From UBA5186 sp040005095 (GTDB lineage: Bacteria > Actinomycetota > Thermoleophilia > Gaiellales > Gaiellaceae), in NCBI GenBank assembly GCA_040005095.1, contig JBDTZN010000002.1, positions 1-64,000 on the forward strand: DNA of 64,000 nucleotides. Direction: 5' to 3'. Positions 1-7,922 of the stretch are shown one piece after another. Every line of letters starts with the position of its first letter. Position 1 is the first letter of the stretch. The notes below the pieces were generated by a model that had not been told where the DNA came from, ran no database searches, and saw only the letters and a program-made list of their open reading frames with translations. Made by a program: the position numbers and the translations under genes.

Positions 1-802
1 GCACCGCCTTGATCGCCTGCGTCGACTCCTCGTCCGGCGACTCGCTGATCACCGTGGCGGGCCGGTCGAGCTGCGCAAGAGCCTCCGCGAGCGGCTCGGC
101 GCGCAGCGTCCCCTCTCCGTAGGGAAGGTGCTTCGTCTCGTTGCGGTTCGCAAACTGGATGTCGCTGAAGTGGATGTGGAACGGCGCGCCAGGCTCGAGC
201 ACCCCGTCGGCGGCGGCGAGCGCCTCGGCGAACGGCGCGACGGTCGTCAGCGCGCCGTCCGAGGTTGCGTGCATGTGCGCGAAGTCGAGCACGGGCCGAA
301 CCCACCCCAGGCGGCGCGAGATCTCGATCACGTCGTCCACGCTTCCGAGGTCGCGCACGCGGCCCATGACCTCGATCCCGAACGGCACCGCGCGGTCCTT
401 CTTCTCCAGCCGCTCGCGCAGCTCGCCGAGCTGCTCGCAGACCGAGTCGATCGCGTCCTCGCGCGTCCTTCCGAGCAGGAACCCCGGGTGGAAGACGACG
501 AGCTCGGCAGCCGCTGCCTTCGCGATGCCCGCGGAGTGGTCGAGCATCCCGACCGCCATGTTCAGCTTCTTCCCGCGCTCGGCGTGGCCCATGAAGCCCG
601 CGATCGGCGCGTGCACCGACAGCGCGATGTCGTGTTCCCGCGCGAGCTCTCCCAGGCGCGCGGCGAAGTCGTAGTCCATCCAGAACTTGCCCTCGAAGTC
701 GATCTCGCAGGCGGAATAGCCTCGCTCGACCAGGACCGCGATCGCCTCCTCCGGGCTCTCGCGCGACGGAATGCGAGCCGGGCCGACGCGGATCGCAGCC
801 AC
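1..802 (-). CDS. endonuclease IV-like TIM-barrel protein (partial)
   Basis: The gene starts at GTG 802 and runs off the left edge, so the C-terminus is missing (267 codons visible). An in-frame TAG four codons upstream fixes the start region. The protein looks like the AP endonuclease 2 / xylose isomerase-like TIM-barrel superfamily. Candidate metal ligands appear in the endonuclease IV order: His64 (VHAP), His105 (FHPG), Glu144 (IEVMG), Asp173 and His176 (DFAHMH), His209/His211 (HIHFSD) and Glu254 (SESP). Endonuclease IV cuts at abasic sites using three zinc ions; sugar isomerases share the fold, so the substrate is not certain. It is divergent from the GMC oxidoreductase gene. Confidence 0.82.
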   Translation of the reverse strand, partial: MAAIRVGPARIPSRESPEEAIAVLVERGYSACEIDFEGKFWMDYDFAARLGELAREHDIALSVHAPIAGFMGHAERGKKLNMAVGMLDHSAGIAKAAAAELVVFHPGFLLGRTREDAIDSVCEQLGELRERLEKKDRAVPFGIEVMGRVRDLGSVDDVIEISRRLGWVRPVLDFAHMHATSDGALTTVAPFAEALAAADGVLEPGAPFHIHFSDIQFANRNETKHLPYGEGTLRAEPLAEALAQLDRPATVISESPDEESTQAIKAV

Positions 803-862
803 GGCCTGACGCTACCGCACGACCCGGCGGACCGCTGACTGTGGACGAACGTGTTATCGACC

Positions 863-891
863 TTGACTCGAGTGATGTGGCGGCATACCGT
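863..891 (+). promoter_or_regulatory. sigma70-type promoter of the GMC oxidoreductase gene
   Basis: TTGACT (863-868) is followed after 17 bases by TACCGT (886-891), then six bases and ATG 898. Transcription would start at or next to the ATG, so the mRNA would be leaderless. This favours ATG 898 over the in-frame GTG at 841. Confidence 0.55.
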
Positions 892-897
892 CGCGGC

Positions 898-3282
898 ATG
901 GCCGGCGCACCGCTGAGCACGCACCCCGCGGGGACGAATCCGCTTGCGCCGCGCCGCCTCTCCTCTTCGATCGAGTCGATTCGCGACGAGTACGACGTCA
1001 TCGTCGTCGGCTCCGGCTACGGCGGCGCGATCGCCGCCTCCCGCCTTGCGCGCGCCGGTCGCACCGTATGCCTGCTCGAGCGTGGGCGCGAGCTCCAGCC
1101 CGGCGAGTATCCCGACTCGCTGATGGAGGCGACGCGCGAGTTCCAGGTCGACACGGATCGTGGGCACCTCGGGCCTGCGACCGGGCTCTACGACTTCCGC
1201 GTCAACCGCGACATGAACGTCTTTCTCGGCTGCGGACTCGGCGGAACCTCGCTCGTCAACGCCAACGTCGCGTTGGCCCCCGAGCCGCGCGTCTTCGAGG
1301 ACCTGCACTGGCCGCAGGAGTTGCGCGACGACCTCGCCTCCCTCGACGCGTGCTACGCCCGCGCGACGGAGATGCTGAGACCCGCTCCGTATCCGGCCAA
1401 CTTCCCGACGCTGCCGAAGCTCGACGCGATGGCGAAGATCGCCGAGCGGCTCGGCGAGTCTTTCTATCCCCCTCCGATCAACGTGAACTTCGAGGAGCTC
1501 GAGGGCGGTGTCAACCACGTCGGCGTGCCCCAGCAGGTCTGCCGGCTCGCGGGCGACTGCGTGACGGGATGCAACTACGCCGCGAAGAACACGACGCTGA
1601 TGAACTACCTGCCGGACGCGCACAACCACGGGGCGGAGATCTTCACGCGCACGCGTGTCCGCCACGTCTCCCGTCGCGGCGACCGCTGGATCGTGCACTT
1701 CGACCTGCTCGACTCGGGACGCGAGGCGTTCGACGCCCCGCCGCTCCACGTTGCGGCGAAACTCGTCGTGCTGGGAGCGGGGTCACTGGGCTCGACGGAG
1801 ATCCTCCTGCGATCGCGGGACGAGGGCCTCTCGGTCTCCGACCGGATCGGCGAGCGCTTCACCGGCAACGGAGACGTGCTCGCGTTCGCGTACGACTGTG
1901 ACGATCCGATCCGCGGCATCGGCTGGGGCGACCACGCCCCGGGGGAGCTGCCGCCTGTCGGCCCCTGCATCGCGGGCATCGTCGACGTCCGCGAGCGGCC
2001 GGAGCTCGACCACGGGATGGTGATCGAGGAGGGCGTCATGCCGGGCGCTATCTCCGCGCTGCTGGCGCGGCTCTTCGAAGGCGTCGCCGCCACCATCGGG
2101 CGCGACACCGACCCGGGTGTCCGCGACTTCGTCGAGGAACGGGTCCGGGACGTGGAGAGCTTCGTCGCCGGCCCGTACGTCGGCGCGCTCGCGAACACGC
2201 TCACGTTCCTGGTGATGACGCACGACGATACAGGCGGGCAGATCGTCCTCGAGGACGGTCGTGCGCGGGTCGTGTGGCCCGGCGTCGGCCGCGAAGAGAT
2301 CTTCAAGCGCGTGGAGGCGAACCTCACGTCAGCGACGGCCGCGCTCGGCGGCACGTACGTCCGCAACCCGATGTGGAGCCAGCTCTTCGCGCAGGACCTG
2401 GTGACCGTCCACCCACTGGGTGGATGCCCGATGGGAGATGGCGTCGACTCGGGCGTCGTCGATCACAAGGGGCGGGTCTTCGACGGGGCGGGGGAAGCGA
2501 CGGTGCACGACGGCCTCTACGTCTGCGATGGCGCTATCATCCCGCGCTCGCTCGGCGTCAACCCGCTGCTGACGATCTCCGCAATCGCCGAGCGCGTTTG
2601 CGAGCACCTTGCGCGCGACCGCGGCTGGTCGATCGACTACACACTGCCGTCGTCGCCCCGCGGGCCCGTCAAGGAGCAGCGGCCCGGGATCCAGTTCACC
2701 GAGACGATGAAGGGGTTCGTCTCCTCCTCGGCTGCGGAAGACTACGAAGCGGGCGCTCGGCAGGGTGAGCGGGAAGGTTCCTCCTTCCAGTTCACCGTCA
2801 CGATCGTCGCGGACGACGTCGACGCGCTGCTGAAAGGCGCCGACCACGAGGCCCGGATCATCGGCACGGTGGTCGCTCCCAAACTCTCGGACCACCCGCT
2901 CGTCGTCACCGACGGGCTGTTCAACCTCTTCGTCAGCGACGCCGCCTCACCCGACGACCGCAGGATGCGCTATCGGATGCGCCTTTCTTCGGAGGAGGGG
3001 GGCCGCTACTTCTTCGACGGCTTCAAGCGGATCCACGACGACCCCGGAATGGACATGTGGGCCGACACGACGACCCTGTACGTGACGATCCACGAGGGCG
3101 AGGACGGCTCCGGCGCGGTTCGCGGCCAAGGGATCCTCCGCATCAAGCCGGCGGACTTCATGCGGCAGATGACGACGATGCGCGTGACGAACGCGGTGAG
3201 CGCCCGCCAGCGCGTGGCGGCGCTCGGGCGATTCTCCGCCTACTTCACCGGCTCCTTGCACGACGTCTACGGCGTCGTCTAG
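898..3282 (+). CDS. GMC oxidoreductase, cholesterol oxidase-like, with extra C-terminal domain
   Basis: FAD-dependent GMC-family oxidoreductase of 794 residues from ATG 898; an in-frame GTG at 841 would add 19. The N-terminus has the dinucleotide-binding GSGYGG (about 38-43). The C-terminal half has the family HPLGGCPMG motif (His near 505) and then VNPLLTISA. The fold resembles cholesterol oxidase and related steroid or alcohol oxidases; the true substrate is unknown. Residues from about 597 to the end form an additional domain starting TETMKG that also ends the neighbouring patatin. Its stop overlaps that of the convergent patatin gene in a shared CTAG. The context of lipases and a hydrolase suggests lipid or sterol metabolism. 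Confidence 0.85.
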   Translation: MAGAPLSTHPAGTNPLAPRRLSSSIESIRDEYDVIVVGSGYGGAIAASRLARAGRTVCLLERGRELQPGEYPDSLMEATREFQVDTDRGHLGPATGLYDFRVNRDMNVFLGCGLGGTSLVNANVALAPEPRVFEDLHWPQELRDDLASLDACYARATEMLRPAPYPANFPTLPKLDAMAKIAERLGESFYPPPINVNFEELEGGVNHVGVPQQVCRLAGDCVTGCNYAAKNTTLMNYLPDAHNHGAEIFTRTRVRHVSRRGDRWIVHFDLLDSGREAFDAPPLHVAAKLVVLGAGSLGSTEILLRSRDEGLSVSDRIGERFTGNGDVLAFAYDCDDPIRGIGWGDHAPGELPPVGPCIAGIVDVRERPELDHGMVIEEGVMPGAISALLARLFEGVAATIGRDTDPGVRDFVEERVRDVESFVAGPYVGALANTLTFLVMTHDDTGGQIVLEDGRARVVWPGVGREEIFKRVEANLTSATAALGGTYVRNPMWSQLFAQDLVTVHPLGGCPMGDGVDSGVVDHKGRVFDGAGEATVHDGLYVCDGAIIPRSLGVNPLLTISAIAERVCEHLARDRGWSIDYTLPSSPRGPVKEQRPGIQFTETMKGFVSSSAAEDYEAGARQGEREGSSFQFTVTIVADDVDALLKGADHEARIIGTVVAPKLSDHPLVVTDGLFNLFVSDAASPDDRRMRYRMRLSSEEGGRYFFDGFKRIHDDPGMDMWADTTTLYVTIHEGEDGSGAVRGQGILRIKPADFMRQMTTMRVTNAVSARQRVAALGRFSAYFTGSLHDVYGVV

Positions 3283-4685
3283 CCGTCCCGGCTGCTCCCG
3301 AGGAAGAAGGTCCCGAATCGGGCGGTGGCGGTGATACGTTCGGCCTCCGACTCGACGTCCCATGCCTGCACGCTGCGAACGAGCTTCGAGACGTCGCTGC
3401 GCAGCGACCCCGATGCGAGCGCCCGCCCGTCTTCCGCGAGCGTGACGCTCACGGTCGTGATGTCGTGCCAGAGGTCCGGCCCGAAGTCGTCGTGGAGGTT
3501 CTTGCGCGCGGTGATCGAGTACTGCCGCCCGTCGCGCTCGAAGGTCAGCGCGTACTCCGCGGCGTCGCCCTGCATCGAGAACCGGCCGCCTCCGACGATG
3601 GCGCGGCCGTCGAGCGGTGCGAACTCCACGTAGCCGGTCACCTCGCCCTCGCGCGCCGGCCCTTCGACGAACGCGTCGAGGTCGCGCACGCGCACCCGGG
3701 GCGAGATCGTGATCTCCTCACCGTCGAGCTTCCCGGTCATGGTCTCGCGGAACGAAACGCCCGGCACCGGGTCCCGCATCCGGGTCGCCTCGGGCGTCCA
3801 CGGGATTCCGTCGCCGGACATCGAGGCGAGATAGCGCTTCGTGTCCGCGTAGCCGAGCTCGAGCAGCGCCTCGCCGTCGATCCGCCCGAGATAGAAGTCT
3901 GGGTCGAGCGGGATCGGAAACTCGGGACGGACGACGTGCAGCCGCACGGGCGGCTCGCGGGTCTCGTTCAGCTCCCGAATCCGGTCGAACTCCTCGAACA
4001 GCGAGCCGTTGGCCGCGAGCTCGATCATATGTACGTACTGGTTGAACGCTCCGTTGCGGTAGATCCCGGTGTTGCCGATGCACCAGACGAGCCAGATCTC
4101 GTCGCTTCCGCGCCTGACGGCCTCGGTCAGGTTCGCGTCCTTGATCCAGACGGAGTCGGTGTAGAGGTCGCTGCCGCGCCGAACCGGAGGCATGTAGATC
4201 GGCAGCGAGATCCCTGCCACGAGCAGATCGAGGTCGACATCGGTGTGCGGAACCGCCTCGTTCGTCTTCCGCGTGTAGTTGCAGGCGTTGAACGTTGCGT
4301 CGAGTCCGCGGGACGCTTTGATCCGGTCGACGTCGATACCGAGATGGGGGAACACCTTCTCGACGATCCCGTCCGCGTCGCCGAGCGCCGGCAGGTGCGT
4401 CGCGTTCAGGTACTCGTGCAGCGGCAACGGCGACCCGAAGTCGCGCACGGAGAGGGTCCGCCAGCGCTCGCACATCTCGGTGGGGGAGACGCCCGAGAGG
4501 AGCATCGCCAGGTTAATCGTCCCGCCCGAGGTCCCGTCGGCGTGCGCGAACCCGATCCCCGCCTCCTCGAGCGCGAGCAGCACGCCGGCCTGATAGGCGA
4601 CGCGCATGCCGCCGCCGGCCAGCACCAGGGAGCGTCGCGGCTGTGCGCCGGGCTCCGCTGCGAGTGCGGGCGCCGCGGCGCTCAT
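3279..4685 (-). CDS. patatin-like phospholipase with GMC-type C-terminal domain
   Basis: 468 residues from ATG 4685, which overlaps the stop of the upstream membrane gene. The patatin oxyanion loop GGGMR is at 24-28 and the nucleophile elbow GTSGG at 51-55 (Ser53). A downstream DSVWIKDAN segment may hold the catalytic Asp. Patatins are serine acyl hydrolases acting on phospholipids or neutral lipids at membranes. From about residue 309 the protein continues into the same domain that ends the GMC oxidoreductase: RETMTG, then a LHDDFG...W block, then an RFGTFFLG ending. It is the last gene of the six-gene minus-strand operon. Substrate unknown. Confidence 0.85.
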   Translation of the reverse strand: MSAAAPALAAEPGAQPRRSLVLAGGGMRVAYQAGVLLALEEAGIGFAHADGTSGGTINLAMLLSGVSPTEMCERWRTLSVRDFGSPLPLHEYLNATHLPALGDADGIVEKVFPHLGIDVDRIKASRGLDATFNACNYTRKTNEAVPHTDVDLDLLVAGISLPIYMPPVRRGSDLYTDSVWIKDANLTEAVRRGSDEIWLVWCIGNTGIYRNGAFNQYVHMIELAANGSLFEEFDRIRELNETREPPVRLHVVRPEFPIPLDPDFYLGRIDGEALLELGYADTKRYLASMSGDGIPWTPEATRMRDPVPGVSFRETMTGKLDGEEITISPRVRVRDLDAFVEGPAREGEVTGYVEFAPLDGRAIVGGGRFSMQGDAAEYALTFERDGRQYSITARKNLHDDFGPDLWHDITTVSVTLAEDGRALASGSLRSDVSKLVRSVQAWDVESEAERITATARFGTFFLGSSRDG

Positions 4686-5104
4686 GCTTGCTCCAGCGTG
4701 GTGCACGTGGCCGCAACGATGAGCGTGAAGGCGGCGGCCTCGAAGCCGAGGAAGACCAGCATGGTCGCGGACGGGACGCCGTCGAGCCCGAGCTCGAGCA
4801 GCCGTGCGGCGATCCCGAGGCCCATCACGCCGAGGAAGAGGCGGTTGACGTGGCGAACGCGAAAGATGTCGTCGCGGTGCAGCCACGCGAAGACGCCGAA
4901 CCCGAGCTCCATCGCGCGCAGGAAGCGGTGCTGGTTGCCGAGGTTCGCCTCGACTACCGGACGCAGGCCGCCTAGGTGCACGCCGATCAGCCAGCGGAGG
5001 TCGAGCCTGGCGAAGACCACGCCCCACGCGCCCGCGCCCACGAGCGTCATCACGTAGGCGTAGAAGAAGAGTCGGCTCGCCCGATTCAGCGCCGAATACG
5101 CCAC
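4682..5104 (-). CDS. small integral membrane protein (operon gene 5)
   Basis: 140 residues from GTG 5104, overlapping the end of the previous gene by 19 bases; ATG 5050 is an alternative start. Hydrophobic segments occur near the N-terminus (FFYAYVMTLVGAGAWGVVF), in the middle (FLGVMGLGIAARLLEL) and at the C-terminus (FLGFEAAAFTLIVAATC), so about three membrane helices. The stop overlaps the patatin ATG, implying translational coupling. No family recognised. The tight spacing suggests it serves the same lipid-related process as its neighbours. Confidence 0.6.
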   Translation of the reverse strand: MAYSALNRASRLFFYAYVMTLVGAGAWGVVFARLDLRWLIGVHLGGLRPVVEANLGNQHRFLRAMELGFGVFAWLHRDDIFRVRHVNRLFLGVMGLGIAARLLELGLDGVPSATMLVFLGFEAAAFTLIVAATCTTLEQA

Positions 5105-5484
5105 AGGTATGCCATTCCGAGGACGCCGGTCAGGAAGTCGAACGCGACGAGCAGGAGCGCGTAGCGCGAGAACACGTCGTTCACGACGGCCAGCGAGACC
5201 GCGCCAGCGGCGCCGAGCTTCTGCAGCGCGGCCCAGAAGACCGTCACCCGGCGGTCGTACGGCTCGAGCAGCGCGTGTGTGAGCGCGCCGCCGATGATGA
5301 ACATGAACATCCCGATGATCCCGAAGAAGATCTTCGTCGCGGTCGTCTGCGGTCCCGAGAGCAGGTCGAGCACGAACCCAGGCGCGATCATCTGCGCGAG
5401 ACCGCTGACCGCGGTCCCGGCGGCGATCGCCGCCAGCGTCCAGCGCAACGGATCGGTGCGCCAGAGCCGGACGAGACGCATCAC
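5086..5484 (-). CDS. four-helix membrane protein (operon gene 4)
   Basis: 132 residues from ATG 5484, overlapping the stop of the previous gene by four bases. Four hydrophobic stretches are visible: around 16-38, 51-70, 83-101 and 108-127. A short charged PYDRR loop sits in the middle and the protein ends LWRIRR. The layout resembles small DoxX-like or DUF four-helix membrane proteins, but I see no diagnostic motif. Function unknown; it is clearly cotranscribed with the lipid cluster. Confidence 0.65.
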   Translation of the reverse strand: MMRLVRLWRTDPLRWTLAAIAAGTAVSGLAQMIAPGFVLDLLSGPQTTATKIFFGIIGMFMFIIGGALTHALLEPYDRRVTVFWAALQKLGAAGAVSLAVVNDVFSRYALLLVAFDFLTGVLGMAYLWRIRR

Positions 5485-5945
5485 CGGACGTGCACCGCAA
5501 AGAATCCCGCGAGCCCGAGCATCTCGATCGTCCAGAAGGCGAGCCGGATGCGGTTCAGGCGGATCCAGCGGCCGAGGAGGCGCTTCAGCTCCGCGTCGTC
5601 GTGCACCCCCGCCGCGAGGCGGTTGTTGATCGGGAAGATCAGCCGCATCGTGAGGACGCCGGAGATCAAGAGCGCGGCCAGCACGACCGCCGGGAACACG
5701 ACGTGCCAGGTGCGGATCTCGGAGACGACCATGATCACGGCCGCGATCCAGAGGATGGTCGCGAGGACGATGAAGAACCGCACCGCGCGCTTGATCTGCG
5801 GCACGAAGTGGAGCGCGTAGTTCTCGACGGTGAGGCTCGGATAGATCGGGACCGTGAAGAGCTCAGTCGACCAGCCCGTGCCGAAGTACATCGCGACGCC
5901 CACGAGCAGGATCGAGTCGTTGAGCGCGACGAGGCCGTCGAGCAC
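5481..5945 (-). CDS. four-helix membrane protein (operon gene 3)
   Basis: 154 residues from ATG 5945, three bases after the stop of the acetoacetate decarboxylase-like gene. Hydrophobic helices lie near 8-28, 54-74, 83-104 and 135-153. Between the last two is a soluble stretch rich in Arg and Leu (DDAELKRLLGRWIRLNRIR). The arrangement resembles DUF1772-like four-helix proteins, a weak family guess only. No catalytic residues recognised. Confidence 0.65.
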   Translation of the reverse strand: MLDGLVALNDSILLVGVAMYFGTGWSTELFTVPIYPSLTVENYALHFVPQIKRAVRFFIVLATILWIAAVIMVVSEIRTWHVVFPAVVLAALLISGVLTMRLIFPINNRLAAGVHDDAELKRLLGRWIRLNRIRLAFWTIEMLGLAGFFAVHVR

Positions 5946-5948
5946 GTG

Positions 5949-6818
5949 CTACTCGTGCCGCGCTGCGGGAGGGGCGAGCCATTCCTGGCCGAGGCCCAAG
6001 TCGATCACGCTCTCGAATCCCTCGGGTCGCTCCGCCGGTTGCTTCTCGAAACCGAGGAACCAGCCCTCGAAGTGGTCGTCGAGCACACCCGTGGCGTTGG
6101 AGATGAACGCGGTGAAGAGCGGCTTCGGCCGGATGTCGAGCTCCTTCAGCGGCTGGACGCGCGGTAGGTCGCCGAGCTGGAGCCGCGCATGCGCGAACGG
6201 GCCGAGCGCCACGGTGCCCTTGCCGGCGAAGTACACGTACGACTTCATCAGCATGCCGCGGAACGCGCAGACGTTCACCGCTCCCATCCGCATCGGCAAC
6301 GAGGGCCCGCGGGGGAGGTCGATCTCGACCCACATCCCGAGCAGGCCGTCGTCGTCGTACTGCGCGCCCACGGTGCGCTCCCCGACTTCGAAGCTCAGGT
6401 TCGCCTGGTGCTTCGGCATCCCCCAGATCCCCTTGCCGCCCTTGACCGAGATCTCGCTGCTCACCGGGAGATCGACCACGTACTGCCCGAAGTCGAACGC
6501 TCGCTGGAGCGCGATCGGTACGAACGGCGGGGCGGGACGCGAGCCGTGCGTGCACCCGATGGCGATGCTGTACTCGATGTACTTGCCGATGTCGGTCAGG
6601 ACGTAGTTCACGACGGTGATCAGGAGGACGCCGCGACGCAGGAGGCGGAACGGGTGCAGCTCGTCGCCCGGTAGGAGCTCGCGTGCCTTCCGCGCGTCGA
6701 TCGAGAACGCCGCCATCAACGCCTGCATCCGGTCGGAGTTGACGGGCATGGTGAACGGGATCCCGTCCACGAGCGCGAAGCGGCCGGCCTCGCGCTTCAA
6801 CCGGCGCGGCCGCATCAT
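5949..6818 (-). CDS. acetoacetate decarboxylase family protein
   Basis: 289 residues from ATG 6818; two consecutive ATG codons overlap the hydrolase stop (ATGA). The centre has the acetoacetate decarboxylase-family beta-barrel signature, with KGIWGMPKHQA where classical enzymes have a PKK pair whose second Lys forms the Schiff base. Here that second position appears to be His. It may therefore not be a true decarboxylase; family members without it act on other keto acids or are uncharacterised. Genes before and after are a hydrolase and membrane proteins in the same operon. Family assignment good, reaction unknown. Confidence 0.75.
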   Translation of the reverse strand: MMRPRRLKREAGRFALVDGIPFTMPVNSDRMQALMAAFSIDARKARELLPGDELHPFRLLRRGVLLITVVNYVLTDIGKYIEYSIAIGCTHGSRPAPPFVPIALQRAFDFGQYVVDLPVSSEISVKGGKGIWGMPKHQANLSFEVGERTVGAQYDDDGLLGMWVEIDLPRGPSLPMRMGAVNVCAFRGMLMKSYVYFAGKGTVALGPFAHARLQLGDLPRVQPLKELDIRPKPLFTAFISNATGVLDDHFEGWFLGFEKQPAERPEGFESVIDLGLGQEWLAPPAARHE

Positions 6819-7858
6819 CGGGAGAGCTCGTCGACCATCAGCGGGAAGACCTCGCGCCCGGCGTTCTTGCCCATGAACACGTCGAGGTGGCCGTACGCCG
6901 GGAGCTCGTAGAGCTTGTGGTAGCCGGGCCGCGAGCGCTCGAGGAACTCGTACGTCCGCTCTTGGCTGACCGGCAGGAAGCAGCGGTTCTGCTTGCCAGT
7001 GAACAGGACGAATCGCGCGTCGGTCTGCGGCGGCTGCGCGACGAAGCTCGCGGGGAGTCGCGAGTCGCCGTCCACGGAGACGAGATGACCGGCGACGACG
7101 CAGCGCGCCATCTGGGCGAAGAAGGTCATCGGGACGTGGGCGAACTCGTGCCGTAGCCAGTCGTGCGTCTCGGGATTCAGGTTCTCGTGCCGCCAAAGGG
7201 CCGGGAACCCCGTGCCGTACGTAAAACTCACCATCCGGCACACGCGGTTGTCGCACTCGTGGTGCGTGAGCCGAACGATGAGCGCGAGCGACTTCGCGAC
7301 AGCGTTCGGCGGCGCATCGCCCCACGCCGGGTTCATGTACGGCGTCAGCTTCGCGACGAGCGGAACGAGGCGGCGGATCTTGAACTTCGAGATCGGCGGG
7401 ATCACCGTATGGAGGGAGACGGCGTTCGCGACGATCGTCTTCACTTCGGGGACGAGGCCCGCGACCGCGGACATCATGAAGCTCGTTGAGCCCTGACAGT
7501 GAATGACGGCCTTGATCTCGTCCGTGCCGGTTTCCTCGACGACCTTGCGCACGGCCGGCGGATGGTCGTGCACGGCCGCCTGGTCGAGCGTCCACCGGTT
7601 CGGGGGCAGGTCGATGCTCGCCCGCCAGTTCTCCAGCCAGACGTCGTGGCCCGCGTCTAGGAGCGCATCGACGAGCGTCGTCTCGACCGGCGCCCTGAAA
7701 ATGTTGGCGCGCACCCCGGCGCCGTGGACGACGAGCACCGGCTCGCGAGTCGGCTCCTTTGGCCCGCGCACGTTGACGAGGTTGCACTGCATCCCGTCGC
7801 CGGCCTCGAACGGAACGACTCGCTCCTCGTAGCGATCCGACGCGGAGACCGCGGACAT
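6815..7858 (-). CDS. alpha/beta hydrolase, first gene of the lipid operon
   Basis: 347 residues from ATG 7858. The alpha/beta-hydrolase oxyanion motif VVHGAG lies near 43-48. The nucleophile elbow reads AVIHCQGS, so Cys appears to take the place of the usual Ser (GxSxG becomes HCQGS). A late GHLDVF segment supplies the probable catalytic His. Related hydrolases occur next to, or fused with, GMC oxidoreductases, matching this neighbourhood (recalled family knowledge). It lies just downstream of a strong promoter with almost no leader. Esterase or lipase activity is inferred; the substrate is unknown. Confidence 0.8.
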   Translation of the reverse strand: MSAVSASDRYEERVVPFEAGDGMQCNLVNVRGPKEPTREPVLVVHGAGVRANIFRAPVETTLVDALLDAGHDVWLENWRASIDLPPNRWTLDQAAVHDHPPAVRKVVEETGTDEIKAVIHCQGSTSFMMSAVAGLVPEVKTIVANAVSLHTVIPPISKFKIRRLVPLVAKLTPYMNPAWGDAPPNAVAKSLALIVRLTHHECDNRVCRMVSFTYGTGFPALWRHENLNPETHDWLRHEFAHVPMTFFAQMARCVVAGHLVSVDGDSRLPASFVAQPPQTDARFVLFTGKQNRCFLPVSQERTYEFLERSRPGYHKLYELPAYGHLDVFMGKNAGREVFPLMVDELSR

Positions 7859-7863
7859 AGCTA

Positions 7864-7892
7864 TTTATACCTCTGGTGTCAGGGAGGTTCAA
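7864..7892 (-). promoter_or_regulatory. promoter of the six-gene lipid operon
   Basis: On the minus strand TTGAAC (7892-7887) is followed after 17 bases by TATAAA (7869-7864). Only five bases separate the -10 box from ATG 7858. This is among the best consensus promoters in the window and predicts a leaderless or nearly leaderless transcript. Confidence 0.6.
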
Positions 7893-7916
7893 GCATGGCA
7901 ACCAGCCGCTTACACT
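7888..7916 (+). promoter_or_regulatory. promoter of the metallophosphoesterase gene
   Basis: A -10 box TACACT (7911-7916) lies six bases before ATG 7923, with a weak TTCAAG at the -35 position 17 bases upstream. It overlaps the divergent operon promoter, so the two directions may compete. Confidence 0.45.
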
Positions 7917-7922
7917 CCCGGC

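Noticed and set aside
562..1749. Long minus-strand frame across the start of the GMC gene
   Set aside because: No domain, overlaps two well-supported genes, and composition is that of a shadow frame.
3057..5057. Open frame of 666 codons antisense to the patatin gene
   Set aside because: Same GC-driven shadow effect; the patatin motifs are on the minus strand.
5702..5712. GTGCCAGGTGC in a membrane gene of the lipid operon
   Set aside because: The palindrome is broken and no flanking box is present.
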